A DNA stretch of 64,000 nt from Metabacillus litoralis (GTDB lineage Bacteria > Bacillota > Bacilli > Bacillales > Bacillaceae): positions 248,001 to 312,000 of the forward strand of contig NZ_VOQF01000006.1 of assembly GCF_007994985.1 (NCBI RefSeq). The letters are read 5' to 3'. Every line of letters begins with the position of its first letter. The stretch's first letter is position 1. The notes beneath the pieces are model-generated. The model ran no database searches and had not been told where the DNA came from. It was given only the letters and a program-made list of their open reading frames with translations. Positions 9,437 to 18,220 of the stretch are shown here, piece after piece. A program made the translations under genes and the position numbers.

Positions 9437-9485
9437 GAAACTTCGTCAAAAATAACTTTATAACACTCAGAAATATATTAAAAAC

Positions 9486-9539
9486 AAAAGCACCCTATAT
9501 AGTCGACATATTATATTGTCTACTGTATAGGGTGCTTTT
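9486..9539. terminator. bidirectional terminator
   Basis: Stem AAAAGCACCCTATA / TATAGGGTGCTTTT with A/T runs on both sides, between the convergent GbsR-family gene and larC2. Confidence 0.8.
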
Positions 9540-9553
9540 TATATTTCATATTG

Positions 9554-10021
9554 TTACTTTAATAATGTCCACACTTGTTCGTATACCTTCTTAAGGGGAA
9601 CTTTATATGTGTTGGCAATTGTTTTACATTCTTCAAATTCTGGAGCCCTTTGGATAACTTGTCCATTATATATTCCTTCTTTTACAGTTACAGGTCCCCA
9701 CTCAGTTTGAATCTGTCTGAATTGCCGTTCTGCTCTAAATACCGTTAATGGATAATATCTTATTCCTAGTGTTGTTGTTTCTTTAAGGAGTATATCTCTT
9801 ATCTGTTCAAGCTTATCCTGATGACATAATAGCTGCAGTAAAATTCCTGGTCTATTTTTTTTCATATAAATAGGAGTATAATAAACATCATTTGCACCTG
9901 ATTCAAAAAGTAAATCCATGACATAACCAAGCCATTCTCCCGAGATATCATCAAGATTCACTTCAACTTTCAGCATTTGATCATCAATATGTTCCTCATT
10001 TGGAGGAGGTTGTAAAACCAT
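9554..10021 (-). CDS. larC2: nickel-pincer cofactor biosynthesis protein LarC, C-terminal half
   Basis: 155 residues matching the C-terminal domain of LarC: VEVNLDDISGEWLGYVMDLL and YYTPIYMKKNRPG. LarC is a CTP-dependent cyclometallase that inserts nickel into the pyridinium dithio-mononucleotide. The ORF is in the -1 frame relative to the N-terminal half, but its own ribosome site GGAGAGGAG 8 nt before ATG 10021 is strong. In this frame a TAA lies 18 nt before the ATG, so it cannot be read simply as the frameshifted tail of the first ORF. Probably made as a separate subunit. Confidence 0.87.
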   Translation of the reverse strand: MVLQPPPNEEHIDDQMLKVEVNLDDISGEWLGYVMDLLFESGANDVYYTPIYMKKNRPGILLQLLCHQDKLEQIRDILLKETTTLGIRYYPLTVFRAERQFRQIQTEWGPVTVKEGIYNGQVIQRAPEFEECKTIANTYKVPLKKVYEQVWTLLK

Positions 10022-10053
10022 ATTAAAAACTCCTCTCCATTACACATTATACT

Positions 10054-10983
10054 TTATTCTCCAATTACAACTCTAAGGACGTTCGGACGATCTTTAAATG
10101 TTTTTGTACCAGCTCCATATCCAATTGCATGAATTTTCATCGATGGAATTGAACAAAACTCCTCAGCTAAAACTGCGACAATAGCAGCTCCTGTAGGGGT
10201 AGTTAATTCAAACCTAACATCACTTTGCTCAATAGGAACACCTATTAACATTTCTAAAGTAGCAGGTGCGGGGACCGGGTAAATTCCATGGTCAATATGA
10301 ATTCTACCTGTTCCTACAGGAATAGATGAAGATTTTACCTTTTTTATTTCTAACTGGTGAATTAAAATAGCAGCTCCCACTATATCAATAATTGAATCTA
10401 CTGCACCCACTTCATGGAAATGGACTTTATCTAAAGGTATCCCATGTATATGACCTTCAGCTACACCTATTTTCCTAAAGATATTTAATGCAGTTTGAGT
10501 TATCTGTTTCGAAAAGCCAGCTGTTTCTATTAAATGTACAATGTCCTTGTAGGTTCTATGATGATGATGCTCATGATGATGATTGTGATCATGTTCGTGA
10601 CTATGCTCATGGTGATGATCGTGATCTTGTTCGTGACTATGCTCATGGTGATGATCGTGATCTTGTTCGTGATTATGCTCATGATGATGGTCGTGATCGT
10701 GCTTGTGACTATGTTCATGATGATGATGATCGTGATCATGCTTGTGACTATGCTCATGGTGATGATCGTGATCATGAGCATGTTTTTTTAAGATTACATC
10801 AAATTTTGTACTTGTAATTCCATTTTTAACAACCTTATTCCATTGAAGTTCATACTCTTCTTCTATATTAAGCTTCTTTAATTCTTCTTCAAGAACAGTA
10901 GGATCAGCGCCAACATCAATAAGAGCACCAATCATCATATCTCCGCTAATCCCAGAAAAGCAGTCTAGATAAAGTGTTTTCAT
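10054..10983 (-). CDS. larC1: nickel-pincer cofactor biosynthesis protein LarC, N-terminal half, His-rich
   Basis: 309 residues. Starts LYLDCFSGISGDMMIGAL, the LarC N-terminal signature, and continues after the insert with VHFHEVGAVDSIIDIVGAA and GIYPVPAPAT, ending with the conserved RPNVLRV. Between residues about 67 and 143 is a His/Asp/Glu tract built of HDHDHHHEHSH-like units, probably nickel storage or delivery. Overlaps the larB stop by 4 nt (ATGA). The ORF stops just where LarC1 ends in species with split larC; LarC2 follows 32 nt downstream. Works with LarB and LarE to make the cofactor for the LarA homologue at 15308. Confidence 0.92.
   Translation of the reverse strand: MKTLYLDCFSGISGDMMIGALIDVGADPTVLEEELKKLNIEEEYELQWNKVVKNGITSTKFDVILKKHAHDHDHHHEHSHKHDHDHHHHEHSHKHDHDHHHEHNHEQDHDHHHEHSHEQDHDHHHEHSHEHDHNHHHEHHHHRTYKDIVHLIETAGFSKQITQTALNIFRKIGVAEGHIHGIPLDKVHFHEVGAVDSIIDIVGAAILIHQLEIKKVKSSSIPVGTGRIHIDHGIYPVPAPATLEMLIGVPIEQSDVRFELTTPTGAAIVAVLAEEFCSIPSMKIHAIGYGAGTKTFKDRPNVLRVVIGE
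10557..10785 (-). repeat. tandem repeats encoding the His-rich tract of LarC1
   Basis: Roughly 36-nt units of CAT/CAC/GAT/GAC codons (minus strand), with near-identical copies such as the two GTGACTATGCTCATGGTGAT blocks on the plus strand. Likely to vary in copy number. Confidence 0.8.
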
Positions 10984-11735
10984 TTTTGATTTTCTCCTTT
11001 TTGTGCTAATTGATGAATTAATACGGCATTGTAAGCAGCACCAAATCCATTATCTATATTAACAACACTAATCCCAGAAGCACATGAATTTAACATCGTT
11101 AATAATGCACTTAAGCCATTAAAATTCGCCCCATAGCCTACACTTGTTGGAACAGCAAGCACCGGGTGATTAACAAGTCCACCAACTACACTTGGGAGGG
11201 CTCCTTCCATCCCTGCAACAACGACAGAAACTGTGGCATTTTGTATTTCCTCTATTGAATCAAATAAACGATGTATACCAGCTACACCTACATCATAAAA
11301 TCTCCGTACATTCGCACCCAATGCTTCAGCTGTAATCGCAGCTTCCTCTGCAACCTTTAAATCTGATGTTCCTGCACATACAATCGCAATATAACTCTCA
11401 CTCTCAACAACTTGCTTCTTATCTTTCCAAAAAAGAATTTGAGCAATTTCATTGTATGTAAATTCAGGATATTCATTTAGGATATGTAATGCTTTATCCT
11501 CGGTAATTCTAGTAACAAGAACATTATTTCCCTTTGAACGAATCGCATTTATAATAGAAAGAATTTGTTCCTTTGTTTTTCCTTCACCATAAATGACTTC
11601 TGGAAACCCTTGTCTTTTTTTACGGTGATGATCAACCTTTGCGAAACCTAAATTCTCGTAGGTTGCAAGCTTACCTTTTGCTTCTTCAATACTTAATGAT
11701 CCTGTTTGCACTTGTTTTAAAATATCCTCAAGCAT
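10980..11735 (-). CDS. larB: nickel-pincer cofactor biosynthesis protein LarB
   Basis: 251 residues. LarB carboxylates nicotinic acid adenine dinucleotide and releases AMP, the first step of the pincer cofactor. Visible signatures: GFPEVIYGEGKT, VCAGTSDLKVAEEAA, DVGVAGIHRL, VAGMEGALPSVVGGL and the cysteine-bearing TMLNSCASGISVVNIDNGFG, where the Cys matches the catalytic LarB cysteine. I prefer ATG 11735 (MLEDILKQV, the usual LarB start) over GTG 11750, which lies within the ribosome site AAGGTGAG. Operon larB-larC1-larC2 with 4-nt overlap to larC1. Confidence 0.94.
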   Translation of the reverse strand: MLEDILKQVQTGSLSIEEAKGKLATYENLGFAKVDHHRKKRQGFPEVIYGEGKTKEQILSIINAIRSKGNNVLVTRITEDKALHILNEYPEFTYNEIAQILFWKDKKQVVESESYIAIVCAGTSDLKVAEEAAITAEALGANVRRFYDVGVAGIHRLFDSIEEIQNATVSVVVAGMEGALPSVVGGLVNHPVLAVPTSVGYGANFNGLSALLTMLNSCASGISVVNIDNGFGAAYNAVLIHQLAQKGENQK

Positions 11736-11808
11736 TGTTCTTTCACTCACCTTAGTATATAAATTTAATTTGCACTTTTTACTTAACTATGTTGTTAGTA
11801 GCTTTCAG

Positions 11809-11824
11809 AAATCAGCACTGATTT
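11809..11824. promoter_or_regulatory. 16-bp inverted repeat upstream of larB
   Basis: AAATCAG-CA-CTGATTT in the 140-bp gap between gntK and larB. No T run follows on the minus strand, so an operator is more likely than a terminator. Confidence 0.4.
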
Positions 11825-11890
11825 AAAGTTTAATAACATCTATTCTACTTAGAATCGTACCTCTTTAATCAGATTGTTAAAGAATCTTCA

Positions 11891-13363
11891 TTAAAAATGC
11901 TTTGCAATATCTCTTACTAATAATGCATATTTTTGATATATCTTTACATATATTTTATGATTATTCTCATTAGGTTTAATGGGAGAACCCATTGGTATAT
12001 TTTCTTTTATTTTTTCAAAGGAAGAAGCTTTATCAAGAGCAACTAATCCTGTCCATGCCGCCCCCCAGGCTGCACTATGGTGACTTTCTGAGACATACAC
12101 TTCTTTTCCAAATACATCAGCAAGCATCTGAAGCCATAAATCTGATCTAGACAACCCACCATTTACATAGATTTTATCAGGTGCTCCAGCTAGATTTTCT
12201 AAACTTTGCCCTATTTGATATAGATTAAATGTGATACCTTCTAAAACCGACCGAACGAAATGCTCTTTCTTATGAGTAACATTCATTCCGAAAAAATTAC
12301 CTCTTGCTTGTTGGTTCCATAGTGGTGCTCTTTCACCATTTATATATGGAAGGAAAATCAACCCTTCGGCACCTGGAGCTACTTTCTTCGCTTCTCCTGT
12401 AAACTCATCAAAGCTTCCGTGATCATTTAAAAGTTCCTTTAACCATTGTAAGGCAATTCCACCATTATTGGTTGGCCCACCTATAATAGAGTAATCCTTA
12501 GTAAAGGTATAACTAAAGGTTTCATGCTTGTCAGTTATTTTAAAGCCATTAGCAAATTGTCTAATTGCTCCACTCGTTCCAGCTGTAATGGCCACTTCTC
12601 CAGGTGAAATAGCTCCTATTCCTAGATTAGCTAATTGTCCGTCTGCAGCTCCTATGACAAATGGTAAATCAGATGATATTCCCATTTCATTCGCCACACC
12701 CTCATTTATGCCCGTTAAAACTTCAGTTGGCGGCACTACTACCGAAAGCTGCTCTTTTTTAATACCTGTTAGTTCCAGTAGCTCACCATCCCAGTCTAGT
12801 GTGTGGGCATTGAATAAGCCTGTAGCAGCAGCCATCGAGTAATCAACAACACGTTGATCAAACCATTTTAGAAGGATATATTCCTTAATCGATAAGAACA
12901 AATATGCATTAAGGTAAGGATCATAATTCTCCTCTTTCATCCATACTAACTTTGAAAGAGGTGACATAGGATGTAGAGGCACTCCCGTTTTCTTGAAAAT
13001 CTCCACTTTCTTTAGATGCTTTAACTTTTCTGCTTGTTCACTGCTTCTCCCATCTGCCCAAATAAGCGCATTTGATAATGGTTGATGATCCTCTCCTAAA
13101 CATATTAATGAATGCATAGCAGAAGAAAATGCAATAGTTAACAATTCGCTTCTTTGGATATTTGCTTTTTCTATAGAGTTACGTACTGCTTGGACGGCAA
13201 AACGTTCGATTTGATTTGGGTCTTGTTCTACCCAGCCTTGTTGAGGGTAAATGGAAGTAATCATTTCTTCTGATTCAGAGATTACATTTCCTTTCAAATC
13301 GAAAACTACTGCTTTTACACTTGTAGTTCCAAGATCAAGACCAATAACAAATTCTCTTGACAT
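11891..13363 (-). CDS. gntK: gluconokinase, FGGY family
   Basis: 490 residues. FGGY kinase with DLGTTSVKAVVFD at the N-terminus, FSSAMHS, WADGRS, PLHPMSPLSKLVW, IKEYI, VDYSMA, the catalytic-Asp region GAADGQLANLG, and NGGIALQW / ERAPLWN. These blocks line up closely with what I recall of Bacillus GntK, better than with xylulokinases. It phosphorylates D-gluconate to 6-phosphogluconate in the cytoplasm. It stands between the larE operon terminator and larB, with its own upstream region (13364-13596). No gluconate permease or gntR is adjacent, so its gluconate is probably made inside the cell from mannonate. Confidence 0.9.
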   Translation of the reverse strand: MSREFVIGLDLGTTSVKAVVFDLKGNVISESEEMITSIYPQQGWVEQDPNQIERFAVQAVRNSIEKANIQRSELLTIAFSSAMHSLICLGEDHQPLSNALIWADGRSSEQAEKLKHLKKVEIFKKTGVPLHPMSPLSKLVWMKEENYDPYLNAYLFLSIKEYILLKWFDQRVVDYSMAAATGLFNAHTLDWDGELLELTGIKKEQLSVVVPPTEVLTGINEGVANEMGISSDLPFVIGAADGQLANLGIGAISPGEVAITAGTSGAIRQFANGFKITDKHETFSYTFTKDYSIIGGPTNNGGIALQWLKELLNDHGSFDEFTGEAKKVAPGAEGLIFLPYINGERAPLWNQQARGNFFGMNVTHKKEHFVRSVLEGITFNLYQIGQSLENLAGAPDKIYVNGGLSRSDLWLQMLADVFGKEVYVSESHHSAAWGAAWTGLVALDKASSFEKIKENIPMGSPIKPNENNHKIYVKIYQKYALLVRDIAKHF

Positions 13364-13596
13364 ATATTCATCTTCCTCTTCAAAAGTATTATTTAAATAG
13401 GCTGATTTCGTAAACTTTGTTGCTTTTAGTAACGTTAAGGAAACAGCATTGTATAAAGTCGAGTGGCATCTTTTCCTAGTAAATTAGAACGTTATATTTA
13501 GTAGAATAACTATTTTTAACATGTAACTAGTACCATTAGCAACAATCTATCAGAAAAGAGCCTTTACTATGATCAATTTTATATTCTTTCCATAAA

Positions 13597-13625
13597 AAAG
13601 GCTCTGGACAAATTCCAAAGCCTTT
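13597..13625 (-). terminator. terminator after larE
   Basis: Hairpin AAAGGCT...AGCCTTT with inner TGGA/TCCA pairing and a minus-strand run of six T, a few bases past the larE stop. Confidence 0.75.
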
Positions 13626-13629
13626 ATGA

Positions 13630-14427
13630 TTACGAAAGAACCTTATTCATACTACCGCTTTTATATCCAATTAAATCTAAGGTTATATACTTATATCCGT
13701 ATTTAGTTAGTTCATCTACGATCTTCTCATGATTTTCAAGAACTTTTTGCATATCATTTGGTTCCACTTCGATTCGCGCCATTTCCTGATGAGTCCGAAC
13801 CCTTACTTGTCGGATATTTAGAGTCTTTAAATATGCTTCTGCTTTTTCGACTCTCGTTAATTTTTCAATCGTAATTTTATCACCATAAGCAATTCTAGAA
13901 GAAAGACATGCAAAAGAAGGCTTATTCCATGTTGCTAAGTCGAGTTCTTTCGATAGTTCTCTTATTTCGTCTTTAAATAAGTTAGCCTCTTGTAAAGGAC
14001 CACGAATTCCCTTCTCTTTCGCTGCTTTCATCCCTGGACGAAATTCATTTAAATCGTCTGCAATGACTCCATATACGATATTTTGAAATCCTTCTTTTTC
14101 CATGACAGGAATCAAATGTTCAAATAAGCTATTTTTACAGAAGTAGCAACGATTTCGATCGTTTTCTGTATACCCCGGAATCGCTAATTCTGATGTTTCA
14201 ATGACTCTGTGTTTGGCACCAATTTTTCCAGCTAATTCTTTTGCTTCTTGCAGCTCACTTGAAGGATATGTTTCAGAATCAGCTGTTACTGCTAACACAT
14301 TTTCAGTACCTAGTGTGTCAACGGCTACCTTCAATAGGAAGGTACTATCTACACCACCAGAAAACGCAACAACAACTGATCCCATCTCTTGGAGAATTGA
14401 CTTTAAGCTAAGAAGTTTCTCATTCAT
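13630..14427 (-). CDS. larE: ATP-dependent sulfur transferase LarE (nickel-pincer cofactor)
   Basis: 265 residues. PP-loop ATPase motif AFSGGVDSTFL, then NRCYFCKNSL and KPSFACLSSRIAYG. LarE adenylylates the dicarboxylated nicotinate nucleotide and installs sulfur. The cysteine in FACLSS is the one sacrificed in single-Cys LarE proteins; here a CxxC (RCYFC) is also present, giving the three-cysteine set linked to [4Fe-4S]-type LarE enzymes that recycle sulfur. Start ATG 14427 is 9 nt after AAAGGAG; ATG 14436 is too close. Last gene of uxaC-larA-SDR-larE. Confidence 0.93.
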   Translation of the reverse strand: MNEKLLSLKSILQEMGSVVVAFSGGVDSTFLLKVAVDTLGTENVLAVTADSETYPSSELQEAKELAGKIGAKHRVIETSELAIPGYTENDRNRCYFCKNSLFEHLIPVMEKEGFQNIVYGVIADDLNEFRPGMKAAKEKGIRGPLQEANLFKDEIRELSKELDLATWNKPSFACLSSRIAYGDKITIEKLTRVEKAEAYLKTLNIRQVRVRTHQEMARIEVEPNDMQKVLENHEKIVDELTKYGYKYITLDLIGYKSGSMNKVLS

Positions 14428-14483
14428 GTTTGTCATCTCCTTTCTATTAAACTGTAGATCTTATATATATTTATAGTTAATTG

Positions 14484-15254
14484 TTATATTGTCATGCTTC
14501 CAAAACCACCGTCTACACGGATAAGTGTACCTGTGACAAAGCTAGACGCATTTTCTGAAGCAAGCCAAACTGCTGCACCTTGAAGTTCATCTGGATTTCC
14601 AAAGCGCTTCATAGGTGTATGATTCATGATCGATTCAACACGTTCTTCACTCAGAATTTTTCTGTTTTGTTCTGCTGGGAAGAAGCCAGGGATGATAGCA
14701 TTAACTCGAATACCATGTGGAGCAAATTCTCTTGCTAAGAATTGCGTCATGCTATTGACTCCTGCTTTTGAAACAGAATACGTAAATACTTTAGAAAGTG
14801 GTGTTGTCGATGAAACAGAAGAGATATTGATAATACTTCCTTTTCTTCCTTGATCAATCATTTTCTTCGCGAAGATTTGACAAGTTACCATCATTCCTTT
14901 TAAGTTAACATCCATTATATCATCCCATTCTTCATCACTTATTTCAAAGAATGGAGTTGCACTATTTTTACCAGGTGCGTTTAAAAGGATATCAAAACCA
15001 CCAGACCATTGCTCGATTTCCTTTACAACATTTTCTAATGATTCACGGTTACTTACATCAGCTTGAAAAGCTTTAGCTGTTCCACCATCTTCTTCAATTT
15101 CAGTAACAACTTGATTTGCCTTTTCAAGGTTACGCCCCACAATAGCAATCTTTGCACCTTGTGCTGACATTCCCTTTGCAATTGATGATCCTAATACACT
15201 ATTACCACCAATAGCAACAGCAGTTTTTCCAGTTAAATCAAATAAATTTGACAT
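14484..15254 (-). CDS. SDR oxidoreductase, probable D-fructuronate reductase (mannonate oxidoreductase)
   Basis: 256 residues, classical SDR: cofactor motif GGNSVLG (variant of TGxxxGIG), LLNAPGKN in place of NNAG, catalytic Ser in INISSVSS, YSVSK and RVNAIIPGFFPAEQNRKIL. The GFFxxEQNR loop is characteristic of SDR-type mannonate oxidoreductases (UxuB/YjmF). It would reduce D-fructuronate, the UxaC product, to D-mannonate with NAD(P)H. Gluconate 5-dehydrogenase is a related alternative. It is the gene after the LarA homologue (53-nt gap) and before larE (56-nt gap), with GGGGGACTT before its ATG. Confidence 0.8.
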   Translation of the reverse strand: MSNLFDLTGKTAVAIGGNSVLGSSIAKGMSAQGAKIAIVGRNLEKANQVVTEIEEDGGTAKAFQADVSNRESLENVVKEIEQWSGGFDILLNAPGKNSATPFFEISDEEWDDIMDVNLKGMMVTCQIFAKKMIDQGRKGSIINISSVSSTTPLSKVFTYSVSKAGVNSMTQFLAREFAPHGIRVNAIIPGFFPAEQNRKILSEERVESIMNHTPMKRFGNPDELQGAAVWLASENASSFVTGTLIRVDGGFGSMTI

Positions 15255-15307
15255 TTACAAGTCCCCCTTTTTTCTCCATAGAAAAATGTTAAGCAATACG
15301 TTAAACT

Positions 15308-16579
15308 TTAATCTTTTAAATTACCTTCATCATTAAATGAAAGCTCAAACAAGTCTGATATCTGTTCCATGTCAGGATGCTCAGCAACATGAGTAAGTAA
15401 AGCCTCAGATACTTCTATTTCAGCTATATCTAATGTGTTTTTAATTCGAACCATTTTCACTTGTGTGAAATCCAATATATTACATGTTTTAATAGCAGCT
15501 TTTATTGCATCTTTATCATTTGCTAGTGTAGTTGCAATCTTTGTTGGAGCACACACTGTTGAAGTTAGTCCGTTTGCATAAGTTACTTCTCTGTCCATTT
15601 TGTCAACAAGGCGTTGTGTTGTAAAATCTGCAGTTCCAACTCCGTTTGCATTTCCTTCTGTTTGATGAGTTAAATCAAGAACAACCATTTTATTTACATC
15701 AGGTCCGCCCTTAGCATATGGTGTTGGATATCGTCCCGTAATATTTGGATCCATACCATCTCCACTTATGTTTTTGCCAATTTCATCTATAACAAGAACA
15801 TCAATTTGCTCAAAAAACAATTTAGGTAATAATTCCTTTGCTAGAGCTTGAAGAGCTGGTTCTTTTTCCTCAATGTCTTCCACAGCAAGAACCTCAACTC
15901 TTGCAACTCTATCAAATGCATTTTCTAGAGTTGCTACACCAAATAAGATTGGGGTTTTTTCCATCATCAGCTTTGCCATCGCAGGAACATTTTCAGCCAT
16001 GTATTTAAAGCCTAATTGATGGGTTGCTTCTGCACCCTTTTGCTTGCCTAAACCAATACTGATCATTTTCATAATGCCACTTTCAACAGGGCCTCTAAAA
16101 GCTGTATGTGGTTTAATACGATTAATGACAACAATTCCATCTGCTTCAGAAGCATATTTGTCTATATAAACTGGTAATCCATTTGACAGTTCCCCTAATT
16201 TGATTACTTCCATAGAAGAACGGATTTCCGCTTTTACACTTTCTTCTGTTACACCAAGATGAGCTAATACCTCTTTTTGCCCCTCAGCAGTTGCTCCACC
16301 ATGACTTCCCATACTTGGTACAATAAATGGCGTAGCTCCCAAATCCTTTAAAAATTGAACTGTGTTTGCTGTAACCTCTACAAGTTTATCCATACCTCGG
16401 CTACCAACTGCAATCGCAATTTCCATTCCAGGCTTTACTTTCGACCTGATGGATTCTTGCTGTAATTTTTCATTTAAAGCTTGATCTATATTCTCTATTT
16501 TCGTGTTATCGAAATTTTGTCTAACTTTCACCATTTTTGGAACCGGGATGTCCTTTAATAAATCCTGAAGAATGCCCAT
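15308..16579 (-). CDS. LarA-family nickel-pincer racemase/epimerase, proposed D-mannonate/D-gluconate 2-epimerase
   Basis: 423 residues, DUF2088/LarA family. Residues that correspond to lactate racemase His108, His174, Lys184 and His200 are visible: His93 (SMGSHGGAT), His158 (NRIKPHTAF), Lys171 (GIMKMISIG) and His187 (GAEATHQLG). The His93-His158 spacing is 65 (66 in LarA) and Lys171-His187 is 16, as in LarA, so nickel and pincer ligands appear intact. The family exchanges the alpha-proton of 2-hydroxyacids. Sitting between uxaC and the fructuronate reductase, and near gluconokinase, the most economical substrate is D-mannonate (C2 epimer of D-gluconate). The reaction is inferred. Ribosome site AAAAGGAG precedes ATG 16579. 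Confidence 0.85.
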   Translation of the reverse strand: MGILQDLLKDIPVPKMVKVRQNFDNTKIENIDQALNEKLQQESIRSKVKPGMEIAIAVGSRGMDKLVEVTANTVQFLKDLGATPFIVPSMGSHGGATAEGQKEVLAHLGVTEESVKAEIRSSMEVIKLGELSNGLPVYIDKYASEADGIVVINRIKPHTAFRGPVESGIMKMISIGLGKQKGAEATHQLGFKYMAENVPAMAKLMMEKTPILFGVATLENAFDRVARVEVLAVEDIEEKEPALQALAKELLPKLFFEQIDVLVIDEIGKNISGDGMDPNITGRYPTPYAKGGPDVNKMVVLDLTHQTEGNANGVGTADFTTQRLVDKMDREVTYANGLTSTVCAPTKIATTLANDKDAIKAAIKTCNILDFTQVKMVRIKNTLDIAEIEVSEALLTHVAEHPDMEQISDLFELSFNDEGNLKD

Positions 16580-16607
16580 TTATATCTGCTCCTTTTGTCT
16601 ATTCAAC

Positions 16608-18011
16608 TCATCGCTCAGAAAAAAACTTTTGTGAGTTAGTGAATCCGATATTTTTAACCATTTGATGTAAAATCGCTTCATCGTTTGGAACTTTTCCTTC
16701 TTCCACCCATTCGCCTAAAATGTTACATAGGATTCTTCTGAAATACTCATGACGAACATATGAAAGAAGACTACGAGAATCTGTTGTCATACCGATGAAG
16801 TGGCTAAGTACACCTAAGTTAGCTAAATCTGTCATTTGGTTTAGCATTCCATTATATTGATCGTTAAACCACCAGCCTGATCCAAATTGGACCTTACCTG
16901 GAATTCCTTCTTCAAAGAAGTTTCCTATCATCGTACCAATCACATAGTTATCACGTGGATTTAAGTTGTAAAGCACTGTTCTAGGTAAAGATCTCGCTTG
17001 GTCTAATGTATCTAAGAATCGTGATAGACCTTCTGCTAATAAATGATCACCAATTGAATCAAAGCCTCCATCAGCACCAATTAATTCTTTCATATACGTG
17101 TTATTATTTCTTAATCCACCCATATGAAGTTGCATAACCCACTCTTTTTCGGCATACATTTTCCCTAATTCAGTAAGAAGATACGAACGATAACCAATTA
17201 ATTCATCACTTGTAAGCTCTTCATTGTTTAAGCGTTTTGAAAAAATCTTCTCTACTTCATTTTTCTCTATTTTCTTGAATGCCATTAGTGGGATATCATG
17301 ATCTGATGCACAACAACCATGCTCAGCAAAGTAATCTACACGTTGCTTTAACGCTTCCACTAATTCATCAAGCTCATTAATGTTAACACCAGAAGCATTC
17401 TCTAGCTTTGTTAGATATTCTTTAAAGCTAGGTCTTTCTAGATATAGAGCCTGATCTGGACGAAATGTTGGTGCAACTGTCACTTGGAAGCTAGAGTCTT
17501 CTTGTAAAAGTTTATGATATTCAAGATTATCAGCTGGGTCATCTGTTGTACCAACAAATTCTACATTTGATTTTTCAATAAATCGACGTGGCTTAAAGTC
17601 CTCAGTTTTTAATTTTTCATTACATTCTTCCCAAATCTCTTTTGCAGTATCCCGAGACAAAAGCTTCGTAATTCCGAAATAAGTTCTTAGCTCCATGTGT
17701 GCCCAGTGGTATAATGGATTTCCAAACAAATGTGGCATTGTTTCTGCCCAAGCCTCAAATTTTTCCCAATCACTAGCATTACCTGTGATGAGTGCCTCTT
17801 TCACTCCGTGAATACGCATAGCTCGCCATTTATAGTGGTCTCCTGCAAGCCAGATTTGTGTAATATTTTCAAATGAATGATTTTCATAGATTTCTTTTGG
17901 ACTTAAATGACAATGATAGTCAAAAATCGGTAGTTCTTTCATTACATTATGATAAAGTTTCTCTGCGGTAGAATTCGTTAGTAAAAAATCATTACTTAAA
18001 AACGTTTTCAT
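16608..18011 (-). CDS. uxaC: glucuronate isomerase
   Basis: 467 residues. Uronate isomerase fold of the amidohydrolase superfamily: metal-binding FDYHCHLSP, HWAHMELRTYFGI, WVMQLHMGGLRNNN, GSGWWFNDQYNGM and GMTTDSRSLLSYVRHEYFRR. Converts D-glucuronate to D-fructuronate and D-galacturonate to D-tagaturonate. First gene of the minus-strand operon with the LarA homologue, the SDR and larE (28-, 53- and 56-nt gaps). GGAGGAG lies 6 nt before ATG 18011. A ROK-type operator at 18221-18245 lies upstream. Confidence 0.95.
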   Translation of the reverse strand: MKTFLSNDFLLTNSTAEKLYHNVMKELPIFDYHCHLSPKEIYENHSFENITQIWLAGDHYKWRAMRIHGVKEALITGNASDWEKFEAWAETMPHLFGNPLYHWAHMELRTYFGITKLLSRDTAKEIWEECNEKLKTEDFKPRRFIEKSNVEFVGTTDDPADNLEYHKLLQEDSSFQVTVAPTFRPDQALYLERPSFKEYLTKLENASGVNINELDELVEALKQRVDYFAEHGCCASDHDIPLMAFKKIEKNEVEKIFSKRLNNEELTSDELIGYRSYLLTELGKMYAEKEWVMQLHMGGLRNNNTYMKELIGADGGFDSIGDHLLAEGLSRFLDTLDQARSLPRTVLYNLNPRDNYVIGTMIGNFFEEGIPGKVQFGSGWWFNDQYNGMLNQMTDLANLGVLSHFIGMTTDSRSLLSYVRHEYFRRILCNILGEWVEEGKVPNDEAILHQMVKNIGFTNSQKFFSER

Positions 18012-18220
18012 TTGTTCTCCTCCAAACCTTTTTTACGCTTTATTAACATTGAGCTGCTATTCCAATTTGTTGCTAGATGCATCAACTATTGCACCATTAG
18101 CATACTCACTTCAATTTACCTTAATCATTTCTTAAGGCTTTCCAGACTCTTTAGAAAAACAGAGACATTTTTTAAAATTTCTTTACTGAGCAAAATATAT
18201 GTTATAATTTACTCATCCTA

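Noticed and set aside
10488-10817. Open frames of 83-109 codons opposite or out of frame with the His-rich tract
   Set aside because: Artefacts of GAT/CAT repeat DNA; no ribosome sites, low-complexity products.
9554-10983. Annotating larC as one gene with a programmed -1 frameshift
   Set aside because: An in-frame TAA lies between the halves in the LarC2 frame, and LarC2 has its own strong ribosome site.
15308-16579. Calling the LarA homologue a lactate racemase
   Set aside because: It keeps the catalytic residues but has a longer loop between His158 and Lys171, no lactate permease or lactate dehydrogenase is nearby, and it sits inside a uronate operon.
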